The position numbers and the translations under genes are program-made. The notes under the pieces were generated by a model. That model was not told where the DNA came from. It did no database searches and saw only the letters and a program-made list of their open reading frames with translations. DNA of 5,031 nucleotides, taken from the NCBI GenBank assembly GCA_937874345.1, contig CALNBT010000134.1:1-5031 (forward strand), written 5' to 3'. Below, in pieces: positions 1 through 5,031 of this stretch; position 1 is the stretch's first letter, and each line of letters starts with the position of its first letter. Source of the DNA: an uncultured Prevotella sp. GTDB taxonomy: Bacteria; Bacteroidota; Bacteroidia; Bacteroidales; Bacteroidaceae.

Positions 1-49
1 AAGATTGGTTATGAACCAATGATGCGGGATTGTCATTCGATAAAAAATA

Positions 50-82
50 AGCGGCGGAAAGAGAAAGACTCTTTTCGCCGCT
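50..82 (-). terminator. Intrinsic terminator of the tRNA-Pro gene
   Basis: Bases 50-63 pair with 69-82 in a stem of 14 pairs (13 Watson-Crick, one G-T) around a 5-base loop; the base of the stem is GC-rich (GCGGCG/CGCCGC). Read on the minus strand, the stem begins 4 bases after the tRNA 3' end and is followed by a T-rich run (TTATTTTTTA, complement of 40-49). Stem plus U-tract in this orientation is the standard form of a Rho-independent terminator for the minus-strand tRNA. The plus-strand side has no T-tract, so it is probably not bidirectional. Confidence 0.85.
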
Positions 83-86
83 GTTG

Positions 87-159
87 TCGGGATGAGGCGA
101 CTCGAACGCCCGACCCCTACGTCCCGAACGTAGTGCGCTACCAACTGCGCTACATCCCG
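87..159 (-). tRNA. tRNA-Pro, anticodon CGG
   Basis: The minus strand folds into a complete 73-base cloverleaf. The acceptor stem is CGGGATG/CATCCCG with discriminator A. The D arm is GCGC, an 8-base loop, GCGC. The anticodon stem is CTACG/CGTAG with loop TTCGGGA, giving anticodon CGG, which reads proline codon CCG. The T arm has stem GGGCG/CGCCT (one G-T pair) and loop TTCGAGT. The C1-G72 acceptor pair and discriminator A are typical of bacterial proline tRNAs. The 3' CCA is not encoded (the next bases read CAA) and must be added by nucleotidyltransferase. The gene appears to be a single-tRNA unit with its own promoter box and terminator, downstream of and parallel to murF. Confidence 0.97.
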
Positions 160-477
160 ATTTTGCAAATGCAAAGTTAAAGCAAAAAAGTGAATTATGT
201 TCATTCGTTTGAAAAAAGTTTTCAAATACGAATAAAATGATGAATCAATTCTCAGACAAACCATCCATGAGAATAAACAATTGGTTGCGCGATGTTGATT
301 CTTCCAATACATATATTAAGAGGGTATCTCAGCTAATCGTTATTGGTATCATCACAAACATTTTTTTTAGTAGATAGGGATAATCGGCCAATCACTTTTA
401 AAAGAAGCGTATGAAAGATGGGCAAATCGTCAGCCACCCACAATTGCGCTTGTACATTTATTTCTGAAGGATAAATA
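160..477. other. Gap between tRNA-Pro and the murF stop, no confident gene
   Basis: About 320 bases without a gene I can defend. It holds the tRNA promoter box (172-179) and an AT-rich hairpin: 203-207 ATTCG pairs with 229-233, and 208-215 pairs with 219-226, with a two-base bulge at 227-228 and loop AAG. On the plus strand there is a 47-codon frame from ATG at 237 (stop 378-380) and a second open stretch from 374 to a stop at 506-508 that overlaps the end of murF. On the minus strand a frame stays open from inside murF to 333. None has a recognisable domain or a good start, so none is called as a gene. Confidence 0.5.
172..179 (-). promoter_or_regulatory. Probable promoter -7 box for tRNA-Pro
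   Basis: On the minus strand the octamer TAACTTTG matches the Bacteroidetes primary-sigma -7 consensus TAnnTTTG exactly. It ends 12 bases before the tRNA 5' end, so a transcript would start a few bases upstream of the mature tRNA. No TTTG -33 box is visible at the usual spacing; ATGAAC lies in that area instead. The call rests on the -7 match and the position. Confidence 0.55.
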
Positions 478-1818
478 TCAAAGTAGAGGCGGTAATTCTG
501 AAAGATGAATGCCGTTGCTGCCTTTGATGAGAATGTAGTATCCCATTGGATGATCCGCAGCGATGGCAAGTTTCACATCTTCTACCGTGTTGAATTTTCT
601 AAAGGCTGAACGTGTTTTGGCGAACTCCTCCCCTACAAGCCAAACCAAATCAAAATTTTCCTTTATAAGTAAATCGATAACTGCTTGATGTTCTATCGCA
701 CTCACAGCACCAAGTTCTCGCATATCGCCAAGGATTACCATTTTCTTGTCGACTTCCATCATCTCAAAATTGTCGATAGCAGCCTTCATACTGGTTGGAT
801 TGGCATTATAAGCGTCCACAATCAGCTTATTATCCTTTGTTACTTCCAGTTGACTCCGGTTGTTGCTTGGTATATAATTTGACAGGGCATGTTCTATTTG
901 CTTGGCATTGATGCCAAAGTGAGTTCCAATACTGATGGCTGCAAGCATGTTGTCAAGATTGTAAGCCCCGATAAGATGTGTCTTGACCTGATTCCAATCA
1001 GCTGATTCTTGAGATGGTTCTGAAGAGAAGTTTTTGCGCCACTCAAACTCCAGATAAGGTGCGTTGGCTGTTACCTTTCCTTGAAAAGCAATGGACTCTT
1101 GGTCAGATTGTCCGTAGCCTATACAAACTGCATCCGGACAATGTTCGAGTCGCATCTTTTTCAAAAATTCATTGTCTTCGTTGATGAATACGATTCCTTG
1201 CGGTTTGTTGGATTGCATGTAGTCGAATAATTCGGCTTTCGTTTTCATAACACCTTCAAATGATCCAAATCCTTCCAGATGAGCTCGACCTACATTCGTA
1301 ATCAAGGCGAAATCGGGTTCTACCACATCCACCAATGATTTAATATCTCCGGGGTGACTGGCACCCATTTCAATTACAGCAATCTGATGTTCTGGTTTCA
1401 ATCGAAGCAGAGTTTTTGGCACCCCGATTTCATTATTGAAATTACCTAATGTATAGAGTACATTAAACCGTTCACTTAAAATGGTTGAAACAAGTTCTTT
1501 GGTAGTCGTTTTTCCATTAGTGCCTGTAATGCCAATGATAGGGGTTTGAAGCGTTTTTCTGTGATAGTTGGCCAGTTGTTTCAAAGTTTGCAAACAGTCT
1601 TTTACAAGGATATATCGTTGGTCTGATGCAACAGTCCATTTCTCTTCGTCAACGACTGCATACGAACATCCCTTTTCCAAAGCTTTTCCTGCAAATTCAT
1701 TTCCATTGAACGACGATCCCTTTAAGGCAAAAAAGATACTGCCACCTGGACAATCACGGCTATCGGTAGTTATAATGGAGTGTTGAAGGTACAATTGGTA
1801 TAATTTAGAAATTTCCAT
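478..1818 (-). CDS. murF: UDP-N-acetylmuramoyl-tripeptide--D-alanyl-D-alanine ligase (MurF)
   Basis: MurF is the cytoplasmic ATP-dependent ligase that joins D-Ala-D-Ala to UDP-MurNAc-tripeptide, the last soluble step of peptidoglycan precursor synthesis. The 446-residue product has the full three-domain Mur ligase plan. The N-terminal UDP-binding domain carries TDSRDCPGGSIFFALKG near 18-34. The ATPase core has the P-loop GTNGKTTTK (99-107), NFNNEIGVPKTLL (126-138), EMGASHPGDI (150-159) and NVGRAHLEGFGS (176-187); Lys194 (in KTKAELF) is probably the carbamylated lysine. The C-terminal domain has NRSQ (320-323), DAYNANPTSM (335-344), ILGDMRELG (362-370) and LIKGSNGIHL (430-439). Length is normal for the family and no frame break is seen. 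The ATG at 1816-1818 is preceded by A/T-rich DNA and no Shine-Dalgarno. The gene is divergent from folP, with its own promoter. There is no mur neighbour, so it lies outside a dcw-type cluster here. Confidence 0.97.
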   Translation of the reverse strand: MEISKLYQLYLQHSIITTDSRDCPGGSIFFALKGSSFNGNEFAGKALEKGCSYAVVDEEKWTVASDQRYILVKDCLQTLKQLANYHRKTLQTPIIGITGTNGKTTTKELVSTILSERFNVLYTLGNFNNEIGVPKTLLRLKPEHQIAVIEMGASHPGDIKSLVDVVEPDFALITNVGRAHLEGFGSFEGVMKTKAELFDYMQSNKPQGIVFINEDNEFLKKMRLEHCPDAVCIGYGQSDQESIAFQGKVTANAPYLEFEWRKNFSSEPSQESADWNQVKTHLIGAYNLDNMLAAISIGTHFGINAKQIEHALSNYIPSNNRSQLEVTKDNKLIVDAYNANPTSMKAAIDNFEMMEVDKKMVILGDMRELGAVSAIEHQAVIDLLIKENFDLVWLVGEEFAKTRSAFRKFNTVEDVKLAIAADHPMGYYILIKGSNGIHLSELPPLL

Positions 1819-1841
1819 TTGAAATCGATTGGTTGATCATG

Positions 1842-1878
1842 AAAAAAGGGAATAGACGAATTGATGATCCTTTTCCCT
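1842..1878 (-). promoter_or_regulatory. Terminator-like hairpin in the murF leader
   Basis: In the predicted murF leader (minus strand), AGGGAA (complement of 1873-1878) can pair with TTCCCT (complement of 1847-1852) around a 20-base loop, followed at once by a run of six T (complement of 1842-1847, sharing one base with the stem). A register AAAAGG/CCTTTT is an alternative pairing. The element ends about 23 bases before the murF ATG. It resembles an attenuator, but the stem is short and the loop long, so it may have no function. Confidence 0.25.
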
Positions 1879-1916
1879 AACATTTAAAGGCTTTTGACAG
1901 CCCTTTTTATTTTCTG

Positions 1917-1949
1917 CAAAAATAGCTAAATTTATTGAGATGCTTCAAA
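1917..1949 (-). promoter_or_regulatory. Promoter of murF
   Basis: On the minus strand, TTTG (complement of 1946-1949) is followed after 21 bases by TATTTTTG (complement of 1917-1924). This matches the Bacteroidetes promoter pattern TTTG ... TAnnTTTG in both boxes, with spacing inside the accepted range. Transcription would begin near 1910, giving murF a leader of about 90 bases. This is the best two-box promoter in the window. Confidence 0.6.
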
Positions 1950-1967
1950 GTTGTCGGATTTTATTTG

Positions 1968-1975
1968 TATTTTTG
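1968..1975 (+). promoter_or_regulatory. Probable promoter -7 box for folP
   Basis: TATTTTTG on the plus strand matches the Bacteroidetes -7 consensus TAnnTTTG and ends 25 bases before the folP ATG. There is no TTTG about 20 bases upstream, so the -33 half is missing or weak. Transcription would start near 1982, leaving a leader of about 20 bases. This start is some 70 bases from the inferred murF start and faces the other way. Confidence 0.45.
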
Positions 1976-2000
1976 TTGCGATAACAAACTATAGCAATTG

Positions 2001-2837
2001 ATGATACATACGATGAATATCCGGGGACAGTTGATAAATTTTCAGAAACCATGTGTCATGGGAATTTTGAACATTACGCCTGACTCGTTCTATTCTGGCA
2101 GTAGAAAGCAAACCGAAGCAGAGGTTGTGGACCGAACCAATCAAATTTTGGCTGAAGGTGGAAAGATCATTGATATCGGTGCTTTTTCAACTCGTCCAGG
2201 AGCATTTGAAGTGACTGAAGAAGAGGAAATCAAGCGATTGAAGTGGGCGTTGGCAATTGTACGTCGTGAACAACCGAATGCTGTTGTTTCTGTTGACACT
2301 TATCGTCCGGCAGTAGCTCGTCTTTGTGTAGAAGAATGGGGGGCCGATATCATCAATGATGTCTCAGAAGGTGGTTTGACCGGCATTGTAAATACAGCTA
2401 TACACGAGAAAGAAAGCATGTTTGAGACTGTTGCTAAACTTCAAGTTCCATACATCCTGATGTCTGTTCAAGCAAACATGCACAAGATGTTAAAAGCTTT
2501 TGCTTCAGAAATACAGCAACTGAATGCATTGGGAGCTAAGGATATTATTTTGGATCCGGGATTCGGTTTTGGTAAAACGCTGGAAGAAAACTACCAGGAC
2601 ATGCAGAAGTTGGAACAACTTCAAATTTTTGATTTACCCGTGTTGGTGGGTATTTCAAGAAAAAGTATGATTTACAAATTGTTGGGGGGAGATCCTACGA
2701 CATCTTTAAATGGAACTACTGCTTTGAATATGATTGCTTTGCAGAAGGGTACTTCCATTTTGCGGGTACATGATGTGAAAGAATGTGTCGAGGTTTGCCG
2801 AATTTACGAACAATTGTCTGCCAATCAGGTGGAATAA
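2001..2837 (+). CDS. folP: Dihydropteroate synthase (FolP)
   Basis: FolP condenses p-aminobenzoate with 6-hydroxymethyl-7,8-dihydropterin pyrophosphate to give 7,8-dihydropteroate in folate synthesis; it is the sulfonamide target. The 278-residue product shows the TIM-barrel pterin-binding motifs in order: MGILNITPDSFY (20-31), DIGAFSTRPG (58-67), SVDTYRPAVA (97-106), NDVSEG (119-124), DPGFGFGKT (185-193), VGISRKSMI (216-224, with the substrate-binding SRK) and RVHDV (256-260). Length is normal and nothing suggests a sul-type acquired copy. Start choice: an in-frame TTG at 1998 adds one residue, and an ATG at 2013 gives a protein beginning MNIRGQ. I take ATG 2001, but 2013 is a real alternative because conservation begins just after it. 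cdaA follows 29 bases downstream, so the two are probably cotranscribed. Confidence 0.97.
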   Translation: MIHTMNIRGQLINFQKPCVMGILNITPDSFYSGSRKQTEAEVVDRTNQILAEGGKIIDIGAFSTRPGAFEVTEEEEIKRLKWALAIVRREQPNAVVSVDTYRPAVARLCVEEWGADIINDVSEGGLTGIVNTAIHEKESMFETVAKLQVPYILMSVQANMHKMLKAFASEIQQLNALGAKDIILDPGFGFGKTLEENYQDMQKLEQLQIFDLPVLVGISRKSMIYKLLGGDPTTSLNGTTALNMIALQKGTSILRVHDVKECVEVCRIYEQLSANQVE

Positions 2838-2866
2838 TTGATTATGACTTATGATTATATATAAAT

Positions 2867-3643
2867 ATGTTGCCATTTGAAATTGGAATAAAAGATATCA
2901 TTGACGTCTTTTTAGTGGCGCTGATGCTCTACTATATCTATCGTTTGATGAAAGAGAGCCGTTCGCTCAACGTCTTCATTGGTATCATGGTCTTTGTGCT
3001 GGTTTGGCTCTTTGTAAGCAAGATCCTCGAAATGAGGCTGCTTGGGTCTATTCTTGACAAGTTGGTCAGCGTTGGAGTCATTGGATTAATTATCTTGTTT
3101 CAAGAAGAAATCAGGCGTTTTTTTTATCAGTTGGGTGCTCATCAGCGATTTCGCGCAATATCAAAATTCTTTTCTAACAACAACAAGAGCGAACAGGAAG
3201 ATAAGGCAACCATTGTGCCGATTGTCTTGGCATGCATGAGTATGTCTAAAGAACGCGTTGGCGCACTAATCGTTATTGAAAGGGGGATATCTCTCAATGA
3301 CATCGTAGATACGGGAGATCTTATTGATGCAAGAATCAATCAGCGTTTGATTGAGAATATATTCTTCAAAAACTCTCCACTTCATGATGGAGCGATGGTT
3401 ATTTCAAAAAAACGGGTCAAAGCGGCGGGTTGTATCCTTCCTGTTTCACATGATTTGAATATCCCAAAAGAGTTGGGGCTACGTCACCGTGCAGCACTAG
3501 GTATGTCTCAAAATAGTGACGCCATCACGATTATTGTGTCAGAAGAAACCGGTCGAATTAGTGTCGCCATGCGCGGGGAGTTCAGATTAAGATTATCAGC
3601 TGAAGAATTAGAGAGCCTGTTGGCTAAAGAGATGGAGGCATAA
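2867..3643 (+). CDS. cdaA: Membrane diadenylate cyclase CdaA (DacA), makes c-di-AMP
   Basis: CdaA condenses two ATP into the second messenger cyclic di-AMP, which in studied bacteria controls potassium and osmolyte balance and envelope integrity. The 258-residue protein has the family architecture. Three hydrophobic segments lie near 10-26, 35-53 and 62-79, followed by a charged linker (QEEIRRFFYQLG, 79-90) and the cytoplasmic DAC (DisA_N) domain from about 115 to 245. The catalytic DGA motif (174-176, in PLHDGAMVI) and the RHR motif (206-208, in GLRHRAALG) are intact, as are GALIVIERG (132-140) and SEETG (225-229), so it should be active. Start: ATG after an A/T-rich tract; a 6-codon open frame (2844-2864) just upstream is probably chance. 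Firmicute cdaA is followed by cdaR and glmM; neither is here. The gene lies directly behind folP, an arrangement I recall from other Bacteroidetes. Confidence 0.96.
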   Translation: MLPFEIGIKDIIDVFLVALMLYYIYRLMKESRSLNVFIGIMVFVLVWLFVSKILEMRLLGSILDKLVSVGVIGLIILFQEEIRRFFYQLGAHQRFRAISKFFSNNNKSEQEDKATIVPIVLACMSMSKERVGALIVIERGISLNDIVDTGDLIDARINQRLIENIFFKNSPLHDGAMVISKKRVKAAGCILPVSHDLNIPKELGLRHRAALGMSQNSDAITIIVSEETGRISVAMRGEFRLRLSAEELESLLAKEMEA

Positions 3644-3766
3644 TCGTTTTCTGCGACCAAAGCGAATTCGTTTTCGAGATTGTTTCTCATGAGTATCTTA
3701 ATGAGTAGAATTTTGCTAGGAAATCCCTCCCTATACATGTAATATTTATGCTTATAAAGAAAAAAT

Positions 3767-4294
3767 ATGAAAGATTTTGTAACCCTTCTACAACACCGTC
3801 GCAGTTACAGGAAGTTCACTTCCGATAAAATAGAATTGGAGGATTTGAAGGCTATCCTCTCAGCAGGTTTGATGTCTCCTACATCGAAGAACCAAAATGA
3901 TTGGCATTTTATTGTTGTAGATGATTCGGACGTATTGGAAAAACTTTCTAATTCGAAGGCTCGGGGCTCTCAGTTTCTCAAAAATGTACCTCTGGCTATT
4001 GCTATTGCTGCAGACAGTTCAAACAATGACTGTTGGATTGAAGATTGTTCCATTGCTGCTATCTCTATGCAATATCAAGCTATGGATTTAGAAATTGGTA
4101 GCTGTTGGGTCCAAATGCGGGCACGAACGGCTGCTGATGGTACACCTGCAGACGAGATGGTTCAAGACCTTTTGGATATTCCAGAAAACATGAAAGTGCT
4201 TTGCGTCATAGGCTTTGGCTATTTTGAGGAGAAATTGCCACCTCATGATGATTCAAATCTAAAGTGGGATCAAGTTCATCAAGGTAAATTTTGA
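3767..4294 (+). CDS. Nitroreductase family FMN-dependent oxidoreductase
   Basis: A 175-residue protein of the nitroreductase (NfsB/FMN reductase-like) superfamily, soluble and normally a homodimer that uses NAD(P)H and bound FMN to reduce nitro compounds, quinones or flavins. Visible signatures are the N-terminal phosphate-binding RRSYRKF (11-17), SPTSKNQNDW (37-46, flavin ring contact), WIEDCSIA (90-97), the glycine-rich GSCWVQ (111-116) and IGFGYFEE (148-155). The size suits the short single-domain members. The physiological substrate cannot be read from sequence. The ATG at 3767 follows an A-rich tract without a Shine-Dalgarno. It lies 123 bases behind cdaA with no clear terminator between them, so read-through is possible; a near-match -7 box TATTTATG (3743-3750) could give it its own promoter. 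A strong terminator follows the gene. Confidence 0.93.
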   Translation: MKDFVTLLQHRRSYRKFTSDKIELEDLKAILSAGLMSPTSKNQNDWHFIVVDDSDVLEKLSNSKARGSQFLKNVPLAIAIAADSSNNDCWIEDCSIAAISMQYQAMDLEIGSCWVQMRARTAADGTPADEMVQDLLDIPENMKVLCVIGFGYFEEKLPPHDDSNLKWDQVHQGKF

Positions 4295-4317
4295 TCGCTC
4301 TGAAAGTCTTTTCATCC

Positions 4318-4911
4318 TTACAACGATGGGCATATAGGTTGAATTTCTGAAAAGAAGTTCAACCTTTTTTCTGCATTTTTATTTTCCTTTTCACAATGAT
4401 CCAGTGTAGCTTGGCATAATACCAAGCCCCCCTGGTCCATTTCCTCTAATATAGTGTCATTTATATTTACGGCATACTTTATTCCTGTTTTCCAAACTTT
4501 TAATGAATAGCATAATGCATGATCCTTGCGCTCATAACCATTTTCTTTTGGCATGATCGAACAGTAAGAGAAACTGGAAGGGATGCACTATTTTAATAGG
4601 ACTTCCAGAAAGTCATACACAGAATCAATCATTTGGGCATTTAAATCTTAAAAATAAATCGACTCCTGATCAAATGCATTGACTTTGCGTCGCAATATGG
4701 TGCAAATTGCCGTCCAATCTCCATGACTTTGTTTCTCAATACCATTGGTTTTGCTGCAGTGCCCTTTTCTTGTAATCAAACATTCAAATAATGAACATTT
4801 GCTTTTTCGCATATTGTGTCATCTGGAAATTCCAGGAAGCAGGTGACAGCGTTCCGTTTTTTTCGTCGTACAAATAACTTCCGGTACACAATATCTGTGA
4901 TTTTATTTGTT
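4318..4911 (-). pseudogene. Possible decayed minus-strand gene (unknown family)
   Basis: Read on the minus strand, three open stretches follow one another and look protein-like. The first runs from about 4910 to a TGA at 4776-4778. The second stays in that frame to a TAA at 4641-4643 and contains a possible ATG at 4743-4745 (34 codons, MVLRNKVMEIGRQF...). The third, one frameshift away, runs from 4647 to a TAG at 4588-4590 (MIDSVYDFLEVLLK) and continues in the same frame as a 78-codon frame from ATG 4552-4554 to a TAA at 4318-4320 (MPKENGYERKDH...). Inserting one A near 4648 would join stretches two and three. No family is recognised. Against it: the 3' end runs through the nitroreductase terminator, no promoter is visible, and minus-strand purine bias could produce such frames by chance. 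The 78-residue piece alone could be a small hypothetical protein. Confidence 0.22.
4336..4370 (+). terminator. Intrinsic terminator after the nitroreductase gene
   Basis: AGGTTGAA (4336-4343) pairs with TTCAACCT (4358-4365); the stem extends inward through one G-T pair and three more pairs (4344-4347 with 4354-4357) to a 6-base loop TGAAAA. It is followed directly by six T (4365-4370). It lies 41 bases after the nitroreductase stop codon and points along the plus strand, so it should end the folP-cdaA-nitroreductase transcript(s). Confidence 0.87.
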
Positions 4912-4942
4912 TATTATAATAATGTGTGATTTCCTTTTTTGT

Positions 4943-4960
4943 AGAAAAGTGCACTTTTCT
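4943..4960. repeat. 18-base perfect palindrome, possible operator
   Basis: AGAAAAGTGCACTTTTCT reads identically on both strands (centre between 4951 and 4952). It lies 21 bases upstream of the -33-like box of the right-edge promoter. A perfect 2x9 palindrome with a GTGCAC core in this place has the shape of a binding site for a dimeric regulator. As RNA it could form a hairpin of up to 7 pairs. No T-tract follows it directly on the plus strand. Confidence 0.4.
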
Positions 4961-4981
4961 TGAAATTTTCTTTTGTTTTCT

Positions 4982-5013
4982 CTTGCATGTTACTGTTTTT
5001 TGCATTACCTTTG
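4982..5013 (+). promoter_or_regulatory. Promoter pointing out of the right edge
   Basis: TACCTTTG (5006-5013) matches the Bacteroidetes -7 consensus TAnnTTTG exactly. A -33-like CTTG (4982-4985, three of four bases of TTTG) lies 20 bases upstream. Transcription would begin near 5020, so the gene it serves starts beyond the window and cannot be identified. Confidence 0.5.
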
Positions 5014-5031
5014 CACTCGCTTTCGCACTAA

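Larger units (their letters stand above)
4295..5031. other. Long right-hand region without a confident gene
   Basis: About 740 bases after the nitroreductase gene carry no recognisable domain. Contents: the nitroreductase terminator (4336-4370); a stem-loop at 4401-4435 (CCAG/CTGG outer and GCTTGG/CCAAGC inner stems across a 4x4 internal loop); short inverted repeats at 4574-4608, 4685-4695 (TTGCG T CGCAA) and 4823-4835 (CTGGAA A TTCCAG); a longer hairpin pairing 4817-4825 with 4840-4848; an 18-base palindrome at 4943-4960; and a plus-strand promoter at the far right. Minus-strand fragments that may be a decayed gene are listed separately. The plus strand is strongly T-rich toward the end. 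Confidence 0.5.

Noticed and set aside
4..20. Perfect 7-pair inverted repeat ATTGGTT/AACCAAT with a 3-base loop at the left edge
   Set aside because: It is AT-rich, has no T-tract on either side, and its gene context is cut off by the window edge, so no role can be supported.
685..882. Plus-strand open frame of 65 codons inside murF
   Set aside because: It is antisense to a fully conserved MurF coding region and shows no recognisable protein features; the same holds for 1568-1786.
1886..1906. Hairpin followed by T-rich DNA read as a plus-strand terminator
   Set aside because: No plus-strand gene lies upstream of it (murF is on the other strand), and the stem is bulged and short.
1998..2000. 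TTG as the folP start codon
   Set aside because: It is immediately followed by an in-frame ATG at 2001 and would add only one residue; ATG starts are far more usual.
3142..3339. Minus-strand open frame inside cdaA
   Set aside because: It is antisense to the conserved DAC domain; 3508-3738, which runs off the end of cdaA into the spacer, was rejected for the same reason.
4784..5005. Minus-strand open frame of 73 codons at the right end
   Set aside because: It is lysine-rich, AT-driven, runs antisense through the palindrome and ends inside the right-edge promoter. A different minus-strand frame over 4784-4910 looks more protein-like. Not supportable as a gene.
1..5031. CRISPR array, insertion sequence, phage, toxin-antitoxin or defence genes
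   Set aside because: No regularly spaced repeats, terminal inverted repeats with a transposase, or recognisable proteins of these kinds were found on either strand.

Overview
The window looks like chromosomal housekeeping DNA from a Bacteroidota bacterium, most likely of the order Bacteroidales. Three things point there. No gene is preceded by a clear Shine-Dalgarno sequence; starts sit behind A/T-rich stretches. Several intergenic regions carry the Bacteroidetes-type promoter -7 box TAnnTTTG. The protein sequences of MurF, FolP and CdaA, and the folP-cdaA pairing, fit that group. The genus cannot be fixed from the sequence alone. Base composition is moderate to AT-rich by eye.

Layout, left to right. 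A tRNA-Pro(CGG) gene (minus strand, 87-159) has its own -7 box upstream and a strong intrinsic terminator downstream (50-82 plus a T-tract). A gap of about 320 bases without a confident gene follows, holding an AT-rich hairpin and two short protein-like reading frames. murF (minus, 478-1818) encodes the last cytoplasmic enzyme of the UDP-MurNAc-pentapeptide pathway. A 182-base divergent intergenic region carries a good minus-strand promoter for murF and a partial plus-strand promoter for folP. folP (plus, 2001-2837; dihydropteroate synthase) is followed after 29 bases by cdaA (2867-3643; membrane diadenylate cyclase), and the two probably share a transcript. After another 123 bases comes a small FMN nitroreductase-family gene (3767-4294), closed by a strong intrinsic terminator (4336-4370). 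The last 660 bases hold no confident gene. They contain palindromes, hairpins, a possible decayed minus-strand gene, and, at the right edge, a plus-strand promoter pointing out of the window.

Functionally, murF (cell wall precursor), folP (folate) and cdaA (c-di-AMP, often tied to turgor and envelope homeostasis) are core growth genes; the nitroreductase is a generic redox enzyme. I found no CRISPR array, insertion sequence, phage gene, toxin-antitoxin pair or defence system. The most interesting leads are an 18-base perfect palindrome just upstream of the right-edge promoter, the apparent remnant gene beside it, and a terminator-like hairpin in the murF leader. None of these amounts to a demonstrated new system.
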